Assembly: GCA_041920415.1 (NCBI GenBank) | Contig: JBHGYD010000049.1 | Location: 62,001-126,000 of the forward strand | Reading direction: 5' to 3' | Source: JBHGYD01 sp041920415 | GTDB taxonomy: Bacteria; Bacillota; Bacilli; Bacillales; Anoxybacillaceae | Length of the DNA stretch: 64,000 bases | Shown: positions 26,321-35,429 of the stretch, one piece after another | Layout: the number at the start of each line of letters is the position of its first letter | How positions within the stretch are numbered: the stretch's first letter is position 1 | Notes under the pieces: model-generated | What the model was told of the DNA's origin: nothing | The model's input: the letters and a program-made list of their open reading frames with translations, nothing else | Databases searched by the model: none | Program-made: the position numbers and the translations under genes

Positions 26321-27244
26321 ATGAAGCTATACGATTCGATTCTTGATTTAATTGGGAATACCCCGATTGTGAAATTGAACCGCATTCCCGAATCGAACGG
26401 GGCAGATGTATATATCAAACTAGAATCCTTTAATCCTGGAGGAAGCGTAAAAGACCGCGCAGCCATGAATATGATTCGCCGCGCGGAAGAGGAAGGGAGG
26501 ATTATTCCAGGAAAGAGCACCATTATTGAGCCGACTTCGGGAAATACAGGCATTGGTTTGGCGATGGTATGTGCCGCAAAAGGGTATCGTTGTATCATTA
26601 CCATGCCGGATAATGCGACTGTTGAACGAGTGAAAATTTTAAAAGCATATGGGGCGGAAGTGTATTTAACTCCGGCTGCGCTGCGCATGCAAGGAGCGAT
26701 TGACGAAGCGAATCGGCTTGCCGCGCAAATTCCTGACAGCTTTATCCCGATGCAATTTGAAAATCGAGCGAACCCGGATGCCCATCGTCATAGTACGGCT
26801 ATAGAGATTTTGGAGGCATTTGACGGTCAACTCGATGCGTTTGTATTAACAGCCGGTACCGGTGGAACGGTGACGGGAACGGGAGAAGAATTAAAAAAGC
26901 ATATCCCACACTTACGCATTTACGTCGTGGAACCGTATGGATCGCCTGTGTTGTCAGGGGGAAAGCCGGGTCCGCATAAAATCCCGGGAACAGGTCCGGG
27001 CTTTATTCCAAAAATATTGAATCGCAACATTTATGATGACATTTTCTTAATTAAAGATGAGGATGCACAAACGATGGCGCGGCGTCTTGCTGCTGAAGAA
27101 GGAATTTTCGTTGGTGCATCAGCCGGCGCCGCTGCGTATTATGCCGTTGAAGTAGCGAAACGTCTTCCAAAAGGGGCGCGTGTTCTTTGCATGGCTCCGG
27201 ATTCAGGAGAGCGGTATTTATCTTCAGATTTATTTTCGGTTTAG
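26321..27244 (+). CDS. cysK: cysteine synthase, PLP-dependent
   Basis: A 307-residue O-acetylserine sulfhydrylase. Residues 8-18 are DLIGNTPIVKL and the PLP lysine is K44 in PGGSVKDRAAMNMI. The substrate loop is PTSGNTGIGLA (near 70) and the phosphate-binding turn is TAGTGGTVTGTGEEL. The end FVGASAGAAAYYAVEVAKRL binds the pyridine nitrogen. In the family it makes cysteine from O-acetylserine and sulfide. Its length and signatures fit CysK; a second homologue elsewhere in the genome (such as CysM or YtkP) could be the main enzyme. It stands alone after an AT-rich gap. Confidence 0.9.
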   Translation: MKLYDSILDLIGNTPIVKLNRIPESNGADVYIKLESFNPGGSVKDRAAMNMIRRAEEEGRIIPGKSTIIEPTSGNTGIGLAMVCAAKGYRCIITMPDNATVERVKILKAYGAEVYLTPAALRMQGAIDEANRLAAQIPDSFIPMQFENRANPDAHRHSTAIEILEAFDGQLDAFVLTAGTGGTVTGTGEELKKHIPHLRIYVVEPYGSPVLSGGKPGPHKIPGTGPGFIPKILNRNIYDDIFLIKDEDAQTMARRLAAEEGIFVGASAGAAAYYAVEVAKRLPKGARVLCMAPDSGERYLSSDLFSV

Positions 27245-27269
27245 GCTGATCAACAAAGAATCAGCCTAA
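27245..27269 (+). repeat. inverted repeat after cysK
   Basis: TTAGGCTGA and TCAGCCTAA (27241-27269) form a perfect 9-bp stem that includes the cysK stop codon. No clear T-run follows on either strand, so it may stabilise mRNA 3' ends rather than terminate. Confidence 0.45.
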
Positions 27270-27322
27270 ACATGTTGTTGCGGCAAATGAGCTAACAGTT
27301 CCATATAGTGCGTCATATTCAT
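27266..27322 (-). CDS. possible 18-residue peptide
   Basis: A minus-strand ORF of 18 codons, MNMTHYMELLAHLPQQHV, sits behind GAGAAGGAAG with good spacing. It fills most of the gap between cysK and the BI-1 gene. It could be a real small peptide, or the start of a longer gene now truncated. No homologue is claimed. Confidence 0.3.
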   Translation of the reverse strand: MNMTHYMELLAHLPQQHV

Positions 27323-27487
27323 TGAAACTTCCTTCTCTCTATCTCCATGTCTTCACCTTATCAAGTATTTGTCGAGTTTTTTGCAGATTTGTTGAACAAT
27401 AAATGACTTTGTCGTCGTAAAATAGCATGGTGTATAATGGCAAGTTTACAAAAAATGTGATATCATTTACAGAAAAAAGGAGGAAGT

Positions 27488-28126
27488 ATGATGCATTATT
27501 CCGTAACTCATTCATCCAGTCCGATCGCGAAATTAGTAGTTACGTTTCTATCCGCATTAGCGGTGGCAACCGGAGGGCTGTATGTCGGTCAATGGATTCC
27601 CGCGGCAATGTATATGCCGCTTATCGTGTTAGAGCTGATTTTGCTGATTGTGATGATGTTTGCGCGAAGCAAAAAAGCGGTCGGCTATCCGCTTATGTAT
27701 AGCTTTATGTTTATTTCAGGTGCGACGTTATTTCCGTTAATTGCTCAGTACATTCATATCATCGGAGCGGCTGCGGTGTTGAAAGCGTTCATGTTAGCGG
27801 TTGTGTCATTTACGGGAGTGGCGCTCTATGCAGCGAAAACAAAAGAGGATTTCTCATTCCTCGGCGGTTTTTTAATGTTGGGAGCATTTGCTTTACTTGG
27901 CTTACTTCTTATTCAATTTTTTATTCCATTTTCAAGCGTCGGGCAAATGGGCATTTCTGCATTAGGAATTTTAATTTTCCTAGGGTTCACGATTTACGAT
28001 ATCAATCGACTAGCGCATTACGGATTTTCTGAAGCGGACATTCCCATGATTGTTGTCAATATTTATCTCGATTTCATTAACTTATTCACTTACATTTTAC
28101 GTTTTTTCGCTAGCGACGAAGATTAA
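27488..28126 (+). CDS. Bax inhibitor-1/YccA-family membrane protein (YetJ-like)
   Basis: A 212-residue protein with seven membrane helices. It is close to B. subtilis YetJ, the pH-sensitive calcium leak channel of the BI-1 (TMBIM) family. Visible features are GYPLMYSFMFISGATLFPLIAQY in mid-membrane and the C-terminal FTIYDINRLAHYGFSEADIPMIVVNIYLDFINLFTYIL, which contains the two aspartates that form the closed-state pair in YetJ. The ATG follows AAAGGAGGAAG. It is single-gene and followed by a terminator hairpin at 28142. Confidence 0.9.
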   Translation: MMHYSVTHSSSPIAKLVVTFLSALAVATGGLYVGQWIPAAMYMPLIVLELILLIVMMFARSKKAVGYPLMYSFMFISGATLFPLIAQYIHIIGAAAVLKAFMLAVVSFTGVALYAAKTKEDFSFLGGFLMLGAFALLGLLLIQFFIPFSSVGQMGISALGILIFLGFTIYDINRLAHYGFSEADIPMIVVNIYLDFINLFTYILRFFASDED

Positions 28127-28141
28127 TTTGTAAGAAAAGAA

Positions 28142-28178
28142 AGGACTGTCTCGGGAAATACCGATAGTCCTCTTTTTT
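28142..28178 (+). terminator. terminator after the BI-1 gene
   Basis: AGGACTGTC (28142-28150) pairs with GATAGTCCT (28163-28171) with a G-U pair, followed by CTTTTTT. Confidence 0.75.
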
Positions 28179-28366
28179 ATGGAATGACCAAGGATGTACA
28201 ACAAAAACGAGAAATCAACCCAAATATCTTGATCGATACACTTTTGTTTTATTCGAAAATAGTATAGAAATAAATAGGAGGACAACTCCATCCCTCTGCG
28301 TACGGTGAACGGTTTATGAAAGAACTGATTCGTTTATTTTCTATGGGATGAAGGGAGAGAACGGTA

Positions 28367-29731
28367 ATGAGTGCTGAACTACTGGTCAAACAACAACAAT
28401 ATTTTCGCACGGGAGAAACAAAAAATATCGAGTTTCGTTTGCAGCAGCTAGAAAAATTAAAAAAAGCAATTCAAACATACGAAACGCATATCATCGACAC
28501 ATTGCACGCCGAGTTGCGAAAATCGCCGCTTGAAGCGTACAGCACGGAAATCGGATTTGTGTATAAAGAAATCGGGTTTATGATGAAACATTTGCGTACG
28601 TGGGCAAAGCCGAAACGGGTAAAAACACCGCTCACGCATTTCGGGGCGAAAAGTTTTCTTTATCCAGAACCATATGGAGTGAGTTTAATTATTGCGCCTT
28701 GGAATTATCCGTTCCAGCTATCCATTGCTCCATTAGTGGGAGCTATTGCCGCAGGAAATTGTGCGGTCATTAAACCATCTGAATATACGCCAAAGATGTC
28801 GGCGTTGTTGAAACAAATCATTTCGGAAACGTTTGCTGAGTCATACGTAACCGTCGTCGAAGGTGGTGTCGATGTCAGCACAGAACTATTAAAGTTGCGT
28901 TTTGACCATATTTTTTTCACCGGAAGCGTCCCAGTAGGAAAAATCGTGATGGAAGCGGCAAGTCAACATCTTACGCCCGTGACACTTGAGTTAGGGGGGA
29001 AAAGCCCTGTCATTGTCGACGAAACCGCCAACCTTGAACTAGCCGCGAAGCGCATCGTGTGGGGAAAGTTTTCGAATGCAGGACAAACGTGTATTGCTCC
29101 CGATTATTTGCTCGTACACGAAACAGTAAAAGAACCGCTACTGGAAAAAATGAAGTTTTATATAAAGGAATTTTATGGAGAACAGACGGAAACGAGCGAG
29201 CATTATGCGACAATCGTAAGCGAACGTCATACAAAACGACTCGTTTCATTTTTAAATAAAGGAACGATCGTATACGGTGGACGATACCATATTGAAAAGC
29301 GTTGGATAGAACCAACCATCATCGAAGGAGTTGCATGCGATGACCCCGTTATGCAAGAAGAAATTTTCGGACCGATTTTACCGGTGTTTTCGTTTGCGAC
29401 CATTGATGAAGCGATTGTCATGATTCATCGTTACGAAAAACCGCTGGCATTATACTTGTTTTCCGAAGATCGTCATGTTCAACAAACAGTTATCGAGCGT
29501 ATTCACTTTGGCGGCGGCTGCATCAACGATACGCTCATGCATATTGCGACGCCTTACTTACCGTTTGGCGGGGTTGGTCAAAGCGGCTTTGGCGCATACC
29601 ATGGAAAAGCGAGTTTTGACGCGTTTTCACACTATAAAAGCGTTCTCAAACAAACGACCGTTTTTGACTTGCCGATCCGTTATCCGAACCATCCCGATGC
29701 GTTAAAATGGGTGAAGAAATTATTAAAATAA
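28367..29731 (+). CDS. aldehyde dehydrogenase, class 3-like (YwdH type)
   Basis: A 454-residue NAD(P)-dependent aldehyde dehydrogenase. The cofactor site includes IIAPWNYPFQL and KPSEYTPK, with FFTGSVPVGKIVMEAA. General base Glu208 lies in TLELGGKSP and the nucleophile Cys242 in NAGQTCIAPDYLL. EEIFGPILPVF and the C-terminal PFGGVGQSGFGAYHGKASFD complete the family pattern. The short length and C-terminus fit the ALDH3 branch, which oxidises medium to long aliphatic aldehydes (B. subtilis YwdH). The ATG lies behind AGGGAGAG. Possible roles are fatty-aldehyde detoxification; the substrate is not shown. Confidence 0.9.
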   Translation: MSAELLVKQQQYFRTGETKNIEFRLQQLEKLKKAIQTYETHIIDTLHAELRKSPLEAYSTEIGFVYKEIGFMMKHLRTWAKPKRVKTPLTHFGAKSFLYPEPYGVSLIIAPWNYPFQLSIAPLVGAIAAGNCAVIKPSEYTPKMSALLKQIISETFAESYVTVVEGGVDVSTELLKLRFDHIFFTGSVPVGKIVMEAASQHLTPVTLELGGKSPVIVDETANLELAAKRIVWGKFSNAGQTCIAPDYLLVHETVKEPLLEKMKFYIKEFYGEQTETSEHYATIVSERHTKRLVSFLNKGTIVYGGRYHIEKRWIEPTIIEGVACDDPVMQEEIFGPILPVFSFATIDEAIVMIHRYEKPLALYLFSEDRHVQQTVIERIHFGGGCINDTLMHIATPYLPFGGVGQSGFGAYHGKASFDAFSHYKSVLKQTTVFDLPIRYPNHPDALKWVKKLLK

Positions 29732-29732
29732 T

Positions 29733-29768
29733 GCACTGAGAACAAACCGTTTCTCGGTGTATTTTTTT
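29733..29768 (+). terminator. terminator after the aldehyde dehydrogenase gene
   Basis: CACTGAGAA and TTCTCGGTG pair (one G-U) around loop CAAACCG, followed by TATTTTTTTCT. Confidence 0.75.
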
Positions 29769-29821
29769 CTTTGAAAACGAACGCTTATTCGCTAAAATGG
29801 AGAATAGGTAGGTGAGAAAAG

Positions 29822-32080
29822 TTGATAAAAAAACGTAAAACGTTACAGGACATCATCGAAGAATTAAAACGAAATGAACATGTTGTGTATTGGCATACCA
29901 TTCCGGAACAACAAGCAAAGTATGCTTCGTTTCCCGAATCTTTGCATGACCGTTTGCGACAAGCATTAGAAAAGCGGGGAATTTCCGCGCTATATACTCA
30001 CCAAAAAGAAGCGTACGAAGCGATCGAAGCAGGAAAAAATGTGGTCGCAGTAACGCCAACGGCATCTGGAAAAACGTTATGTTATAATTTACCGGTTTTA
30101 CAAACGATGCTTCATCGTCCGGAAGCAAGGGCGCTTTATCTTTTTCCAACAAAAGCGCTAGCGCAAGATCAAAAAAGTACCTTACATGAGCTGATCGGGG
30201 AAATGGAGGCTACGATTTATTGTGATACATACGATGGGGACACGTCGCCAAACATTCGCCAAAAAGTGAGAAAAGCAGGCAATATCGTCATTACCAATCC
30301 CGATATGTTACATTCAGGGATTCTTCCTCATCATACGAAATGGGTATCATTGTTTGAACACTTGCAGTTTGTGGTCATTGATGAGCTTCATATGTATCGT
30401 GGGGTGTTTGGGAGCCACGTTGCGAACGTCATTCGCCGTTTGAAACGAATTTGTCAGTTTTATGGGAGTAATCCACAATTCATTTGCACATCGGCAACGA
30501 TTGCGAATCCAAAAGAGTTAGCGGAAACGTTAACAGGGGAGCCGATGGTACTCATCGACCGTAACGGAGCTCCATCAGGAAGAAAGCATTTCGTGTTTTA
30601 CAACCCACCCATTGTCAACCAACCGCTCAACATTCGAAAAAGCGCGACATTAGAAGCGAAAACATTAGCAAGCGAATTTTTAAGAAATAACATTCAAACG
30701 ATTGTGTTTGCGAAAAGCCGTGTTCGCGTTGAAATTTTGCTTTCGTATTTGCAGCAGTTGGTCAAACATGAACTTGGAGAAAAATCGATTCAGGCTTATC
30801 GCGGTGGCTATTTACCAAGCGAACGAAGAGCGATTGAAAGAGGATTGCGCAATGGTCAAATCCGAGGAGTCGTAAGTACGAACGCGCTCGAACTTGGGGT
30901 CGATATTGGGCAGCTTCAAGTTTGCATTATAACAGGCTATCCGGGAACGATTGCGAGCACATGGCAACAAGCAGGGCGAGCCGGACGACGGCAAGAGGAA
31001 TCGGTGGTGGTGATTGTCGCAAGCTCAAGTCCGCTTGATCAATATATCATTCAACATCCCGACTATTTTTTTGAACGCAGTCCGGAAACTGCTCGCTTAA
31101 ATCCGAATAACCTTGTCATCCTTGTTGATCATTTGAAATGTGCCGCATTTGAGCTGCCGTTTCGTCAAGGAGAAACATTCGACGGCGTCGACATCGAAGA
31201 AATTCTTGAATTTTTAACAGATGAGCGCGTCCTTTATCGAAAAGGTGAAAAATGGTATTGGATGAGCGATTCGTTTCCAGCGCATACGATTAGTTTGCGC
31301 TCTGCTTCTCAAGAAAATGTTGTTATTATCGATATTTCCAAAACAGGTGCCCATCGTGTCATCGGTGAAATGGATCGCTTTAGCGCGATGACGCTCCTTC
31401 ATGAAGAAGCGATTTATTTGCATCAAGGCGTGCAGTATCAAGTTGAGAAACTTGATTGGGAAGAGAAAAAGGCATACGTACGGGAAGTCGATGTGGAATA
31501 TTTTACAGATGCGAATTTGGCCGTTGAGTTGAAAGTATTAGAGGAAGACCGGAAGCGGGAAACTACAACAGTAGAAATCGGCTTTGGCGATGTGATGGTG
31601 CTGGCGAAAGCGACGATATTCAAAAAAATCAAATTAGAAACACACGAAAATATTGGCTCAGGTCCGATTTATTTGCCGGAGGAAGAACTGCATACAAACG
31701 CGGCATGGATGAGCATCAAACGAGAGATGATAGCAGATTGGAAAGAAGAGCGCATCGAACAAGGACTGTTGGGGGTAGCCCATGCGCTTCAATACGTCGC
31801 GCCGCTATTTGTCATGTGCGACCCATCTGATTTACATGTGGTGACACAAGTAAAGGCCATTCATAATGAACAACCAACGATTTTCTTGTATGATCGTTAT
31901 CCAGGCGGAATCGGGTTGAGTAAAACATTATATCATAGGATGGAACAAGTGCTTCATGAGGCCAAAAAGATGGTAGAGCGGTGTCCATGTGAGTCTGGTT
32001 GTCCTTCTTGCATTGGTACAGACGCTATTCATCCATATGCGAAAAAAGATGCGTTACGTCTTATGAATATGTTGAATTAG
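29822..32080 (+). CDS. mrfA: DEAH-type helicase MrfA with DUF1998 zinc domain
   Basis: A 752-residue superfamily 2 helicase equal in length and layout to B. subtilis YprA/MrfA, which works with MrfB in a UvrA-independent repair path for mitomycin C lesions. Motif I is VTPTASGKT (near residue 80), motif II is D187-E-L-H, motif III TSATIANP, and motif VI QQAGRAGRRQE. A C-terminal DUF1998 segment carries CPCESGCPSC (C721, C723, C727, C730), the zinc site. The start is TTG at 29822 behind GGTAGGTGAG. The mrfB gene follows 21 bp downstream, so the two form an operon. Confidence 0.92.
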   Translation: MIKKRKTLQDIIEELKRNEHVVYWHTIPEQQAKYASFPESLHDRLRQALEKRGISALYTHQKEAYEAIEAGKNVVAVTPTASGKTLCYNLPVLQTMLHRPEARALYLFPTKALAQDQKSTLHELIGEMEATIYCDTYDGDTSPNIRQKVRKAGNIVITNPDMLHSGILPHHTKWVSLFEHLQFVVIDELHMYRGVFGSHVANVIRRLKRICQFYGSNPQFICTSATIANPKELAETLTGEPMVLIDRNGAPSGRKHFVFYNPPIVNQPLNIRKSATLEAKTLASEFLRNNIQTIVFAKSRVRVEILLSYLQQLVKHELGEKSIQAYRGGYLPSERRAIERGLRNGQIRGVVSTNALELGVDIGQLQVCIITGYPGTIASTWQQAGRAGRRQEESVVVIVASSSPLDQYIIQHPDYFFERSPETARLNPNNLVILVDHLKCAAFELPFRQGETFDGVDIEEILEFLTDERVLYRKGEKWYWMSDSFPAHTISLRSASQENVVIIDISKTGAHRVIGEMDRFSAMTLLHEEAIYLHQGVQYQVEKLDWEEKKAYVREVDVEYFTDANLAVELKVLEEDRKRETTTVEIGFGDVMVLAKATIFKKIKLETHENIGSGPIYLPEEELHTNAAWMSIKREMIADWKEERIEQGLLGVAHALQYVAPLFVMCDPSDLHVVTQVKAIHNEQPTIFLYDRYPGGIGLSKTLYHRMEQVLHEAKKMVERCPCESGCPSCIGTDAIHPYAKKDALRLMNMLN

Positions 32081-32101
32081 AGAACGAGAGGGTTCGGGAC
32101 G

Positions 32102-33367
32102 ATGTCAATCAAACAAAAACTAGCAAGGCTAAAAGGACATATCATAACCAATACGTCTGTTCATGAAGAAGCAGAAGCGTCATTTCCTGAGAAAACAGGA
32201 GAGGAAGGAATTCCTTATCTCGAACGTTGGCGCGAAATGAGCGCTCAGCCATTCTTTTTTGACGGTGATTATTGCCTCATTCGCGAAGTCGTCTACCCAT
32301 TAGACTATCAACACGGCATCTATCGCCTTGGCGAATTACACGACATTCATCAAAAATGGCAGCGTACCTCTTTGGCTCATCCACTTTCCAGCCAAGGGCG
32401 TGAAATCAGCGATTTATTTTTCTTCGATACAGAAACAACCGGGTTAGGGAGCGGAACCGGCAATACGATTTTTTTACTGGGCCATGCGCGTGTTTATTCT
32501 GACCGGGTCGTCGTTCGCCAACATTTTTTGCCGAATCCAGGAGCGGAAGTGGCGCTTTATCAAAGTTTTTTATCGGAAGTCGATTATACAACGCTTGTCA
32601 CATATAACGGAAAAGCGTTTGACTGGCCGATTGTCAAAACGCGCCATACGTTGATTCGTGAAACGGTACCGAAATTGCCGGCATTCGGTCATTTTGATTT
32701 ATACCATGCCGCGCGAAGAATATGGAAACACCGGCTCGAGTCCGTTCGATTAGCGAATGTGGAAAAAGAAATTCTCGGGGTCGAACGAAACGATGATATC
32801 CCCGGCTTTTTAGCACCGATGATGTATTTTGATTTTCTTTCGTCGCAACATCCAGACGGAATAGTTGGAGTACTGAAGCATAATGAAATGGACGTCTTGT
32901 CATTGATTGTTTTATATATTCATCTTTCGAAGCAAATTTTAGAGGCGGATGAGATGCATCATGCGACGGAGCAATTCGAAATGGCGCGCTGGTTTGATTC
33001 ATTGGGCGAAGTAAACGCGGCGAAAGAAGTGTATGAACGAGTAGCGGAAAGCGATGGGCAAGAAGCAGCGAAAGCGAAATGGAATGTTTCTCTTATCTAT
33101 AAAAAAGAAAAAAGATACGAGGAAGCGGTGAAGATTTGGAAGGAGCTATTACAATGTAGTAATGATGTATTGAAAATAAAGGCAGCAACCGAATTAGCAA
33201 AAGCATATGAACATTATTTTCGACAAGTGGAAGAAGCATACAAATATGCATTACAGTCTTACCATATATGGAAATCACTTGCCCGTATATATAAACAAAA
33301 AGACAGCGAGCAAGAACATGAATTTTTAAAACGAATCGCAAGACTTGAGCGGAAAATAAAGAAATAA
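32102..33367 (+). CDS. mrfB: exonuclease MrfB with C-terminal TPR region
   Basis: A 421-residue protein matching YprB/MrfB. The RNase H-like DEDDh exonuclease fold starts with FFDTETTGLGSGTGNTIFLLG (Asp109, Glu111), continues with TLVTYNGKAFDWPIVKTRHTL and includes GVLKHNEMDVLSLIVLYIHL with a late catalytic acid. The last ~130 residues (EMARWFDSLGEVNAAKEVYERVAE, KWNVSLIYKKEKRYEEAVKIWKELL) are TPR-like helices. In B. subtilis the pair MrfA/MrfB excises mitomycin-damaged DNA. A GGGTTCGGGACG stretch before the ATG is a weak binding site; translation is probably coupled to mrfA. Confidence 0.92.
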   Translation: MSIKQKLARLKGHIITNTSVHEEAEASFPEKTGEEGIPYLERWREMSAQPFFFDGDYCLIREVVYPLDYQHGIYRLGELHDIHQKWQRTSLAHPLSSQGREISDLFFFDTETTGLGSGTGNTIFLLGHARVYSDRVVVRQHFLPNPGAEVALYQSFLSEVDYTTLVTYNGKAFDWPIVKTRHTLIRETVPKLPAFGHFDLYHAARRIWKHRLESVRLANVEKEILGVERNDDIPGFLAPMMYFDFLSSQHPDGIVGVLKHNEMDVLSLIVLYIHLSKQILEADEMHHATEQFEMARWFDSLGEVNAAKEVYERVAESDGQEAAKAKWNVSLIYKKEKRYEEAVKIWKELLQCSNDVLKIKAATELAKAYEHYFRQVEEAYKYALQSYHIWKSLARIYKQKDSEQEHEFLKRIARLERKIKK

Positions 33368-33514
33368 CTATTTCCTCGGAAAGCGCAAAATGCGACAGAA
33401 GATAAAGAAAATTTTATCTTTTGGTGCGAAACTTGTAGAAAAAATAAAAAATATGTACAATTATGTTTTGTGATAGAACGTGAAAAATGAAAGCGATGGA
33501 TGGGGAGACGAGCC

Positions 33515-33598
33515 GTGAGAAGCATGTATAAGAAAATTTTGTATTTATTTTTTGTTGTCGTTTGTTTAACGGTTGTTGTGTTCACAAATTTAACATGA
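33515..33598 (+). CDS. single-helix small membrane protein, 24-27 residues
   Basis: A short ORF from GTG 33515 (or ATG 33524) codes for a positively charged start (MYKK) and one hydrophobic helix ILYLFFVVVCLTVVVFTNLT. GGGGAGACG lies upstream at normal spacing for the GTG. It fills the space between mrfB and cotD. No family is recognised; such single-pass peptides are easily missed by gene callers. Confidence 0.45.
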   Translation: MRSMYKKILYLFFVVVCLTVVVFTNLT

Positions 33599-33697
33599 AG
33601 TAGACGTTTATGAGAAAAATGGGTATCTACACTAGTACGTGTCCGCTCCTTTCATCATAGGCTAGTATTGTAAAACAGCTTATGAAGGAAAGGGGAA

Positions 33698-33937
33698 ATG
33701 AACATGCATTGCAGACCACATGTCGTGGCACCAATTGTTCATCCACCGCAATGCGGTGTACAACATCATTTTCAAGCAACGATTGTGCCACATATTCATC
33801 CATCTCATCTGACACATGTAAACCATCATCTTTATCAACATCAACATTACTTCCCACACACCGAATCAGTTATGAACGAGGTAGCGAGCCAACATTTTCA
33901 TTGCGGCGGTCCTGCTCCGTTTCCATGGGGCTATTAA
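33698..33937 (+). CDS. cotD: spore inner coat protein CotD
   Basis: A 79-residue His- and Pro-rich protein that matches CotD: MHCRPHVVAPIVHPPQCG, VPHIHPSHLTHVNHHLYQHQHYFPHT and QHFHCGG. CotD belongs to the spore inner coat and in B. subtilis is made in the mother cell under sigma-K and GerE. The start may be 33698 or the ATG at 33704, which gives the MHCRPH beginning closest to B. subtilis; AAGGAAAGGGG precedes both. The location between mrfB and ypsA is the same as in B. subtilis. A terminator follows. Confidence 0.92.
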   Translation: MNMHCRPHVVAPIVHPPQCGVQHHFQATIVPHIHPSHLTHVNHHLYQHQHYFPHTESVMNEVASQHFHCGGPAPFPWGY

Positions 33938-33945
33938 ACCGAAGC

Positions 33946-33977
33946 AAAACAGGAACTGAATGTTCAGTTCCTGTTTT
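33946..33977 (+). terminator. terminator after cotD
   Basis: AAAACAGGAACTGAA (33946-33960) pairs with TTCAGTTCCTGTTTT (33963-33977), a 15-bp stem. Confidence 0.85.
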
Positions 33978-34011
33978 ACTATTTACCATAATGGATAAAG
34001 GGGAGAAACGA

Positions 34012-34557
34012 TTGATCAAAGTACTTGCGGTGACTGGCTATAAACCATACGAGTTAAATATTTTTACGAATGATCATCCCGCTGTTTCCTATATAAAAAA
34101 AGCGCTAGAAAAGCGTTTCATTTCGCTTCTTGATGAAGGGTTAGAATGGGTGGTGATTAGCGGACAACTCGGTGTTGAGCTTTGGGCTGCGGAGGTCGTA
34201 TATGACTTACAAACGACGTATCCGAATTTACAGTTAGCGGTATTAACGCCATTTTTGAATCAAGAAGAGCGATGGAATGAGGCGAATCAAGAATATTATG
34301 AATGGATTGTTTCCCAAGCCGACTTTTTTGATCATATTACAAAACGACCATATGAAAGCCCTGTTCAGTTTCATCTAAAAAACCAATTCATTATTCAAAA
34401 AAGCGATGGGTTACTGATCGTCTACGATGAGGAAAAAGAAGGAACGCCAAAATTTATGTTGGAGATCGCTAAGAAAAAGGAAAACTACACTATTTTCCCC
34501 ATTACGTTTTCCGATTTGCAAGCGGTCATAGAAGAAACGCAAACGTATGAATGGTAA
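34012..34557 (+). CDS. ypsA: YpsA, SLOG-superfamily protein (DUF1273)
   Basis: A 181-residue soluble protein, VLAVTGYKPYELNIF at the N-terminus, then DEGLEWVVISGQLGVELWAAEVVYDL and KKSDGLLIVYDEEKEGTPKFML, the glycine-rich SLOG/LOG-like nucleotide-binding pattern of the DUF1273 family. In B. subtilis and S. aureus, YpsA affects cell division, partly with GpsB, which is coded next. The open frame runs back through cotD to 33682, but the TTG at 34012 follows AAAGGGGAG and gives the normal length. Confidence 0.9.
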   Translation: MIKVLAVTGYKPYELNIFTNDHPAVSYIKKALEKRFISLLDEGLEWVVISGQLGVELWAAEVVYDLQTTYPNLQLAVLTPFLNQEERWNEANQEYYEWIVSQADFFDHITKRPYESPVQFHLKNQFIIQKSDGLLIVYDEEKEGTPKFMLEIAKKKENYTIFPITFSDLQAVIEETQTYEW

Positions 34558-34625
34558 ATTGACAATCGCTTGACTTTCTGAAAAAATAGAGAAAAGAATA
34601 GGGGAATGTAGAATTGAGGTGAAGA

Positions 34626-34925
34626 ATGATGGTATCAAATCGCATTAAGTTAACAGTGAAAGACATTTTAGAAAAAGAGTTTAAAGTGAGTATGCGAGGA
34701 TATAATCAAGATGAGGTTGACCAATTTTTAGATGTCATTATTAAAGACTACGAAACGTTTCATCAAGAAATCGAAGAATTGCAGCAAGAAAATATGCGGC
34801 TAAAACGCCAAGTGGAAGAGCTACAAAAGCGGCAGTCTACACCGGTAGGTACAACGAATTTTGATATTTTGCAGCGGCTATCCAATTTAGAAAAGCATGT
34901 ATTTGGCAATAAACTATATGACTAA
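34626..34925 (+). CDS. gpsB: cell division cofactor GpsB
   Basis: A 99-residue coiled-coil protein. The N-terminal DivIVA-like membrane-binding region contains LTVKDILEKEFKVSMRGYNQDEVDQFLDVIIKDYETF, followed by a coiled coil (EIEELQQENMRLKRQVEELQKRQ) and a C-terminal trimerisation helix (FDILQRLSNLEKHVFG). GpsB docks penicillin-binding proteins and cycles between the septum and side wall. GAGGTG precedes an ATG-ATG pair; either codon may start. It follows ypsA in the order typical for Bacillaceae. Confidence 0.95.
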   Translation: MMVSNRIKLTVKDILEKEFKVSMRGYNQDEVDQFLDVIIKDYETFHQEIEELQQENMRLKRQVEELQKRQSTPVGTTNFDILQRLSNLEKHVFGNKLYD

Positions 34926-34949
34926 TGTACATAACATGAAAATTTACCA

Positions 34950-34978
34950 TTGAAGTAAACGGAGAAATGGACTATACT
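34950..34978 (+). promoter_or_regulatory. sigma-A promoter of rnpB
   Basis: TTGAAG (34950-34955) and TATACT (34973-34978) have the ideal 17-bp spacing. Transcription would start near 34985-35000, at the 5' end of RNase P RNA. Confidence 0.75.
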
Positions 34979-34999
34979 ACATTATGCAGAGATAACGGC

Positions 35000-35410
35000 A
35001 TTAATAATGTTCGGGTAATCGCTGCGACAATGATTTGTCGTAGAGGAAAGTCCATGCTCGCACGGTGCTGAGATGCCTGTAGTGTTCGTGCCTAGCGAAA
35101 CCATAAGCTAGGGCAGTCTGGCTAAGGCTGGGCTGACGGCGGGGAAAGAACCTACGTCCTAATGGATATGGTTCGATTACCCTGAAAGTGCCACAGTGAC
35201 GGAGCTCTAAGGGAAACCTTAGAGGTGGAACGCGGTAAACCCCACGAGCGAGAAACCCAAATGATGGTAGGGGCACCTTCCCGAAGGAAATGAACGGAGG
35301 GAAGGACAGATGAGTCTTTCATCTGTAGATAGATGATTACCGCCGGAGTACGAGGCGAAAGCTGCTTGCAGTACGAAGGTACAAAACATGGCTTATAGAA
35401 CATTATTAAT
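35000..35410 (+). ncRNA. rnpB: RNase P RNA, Bacillus type (class B)
   Basis: The catalytic RNA of RNase P, which trims tRNA 5' ends. Conserved blocks in order are TTCGGGTAATCGCTGCGA, GTAGAGGAAAGTCC at about 35041, GGGCTGACGGCGGGGAAAGA, TACCCTGAAAGTGCCACAGTGACGG, AACGCGGTAAACCCCACGAGCGAGAAACCCAA, and the 3' block CCGCCGGAGTACGAGGCGAAAG with GGCTTATAGAACATTA. ATTAATAATGTTC (35000-35012) pairs with GAACATTATTAAT (35398-35410), closing P1. Its position after gpsB is as in B. subtilis. Confidence 0.95.
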
Positions 35411-35429
35411 GACCGAATTTATCTGATGG

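Noticed and set aside
33682..34011. Long open frame upstream of ypsA
   Set aside because: It overlaps cotD completely in another frame; TTG 34012 has a ribosome binding site and gives the family length.
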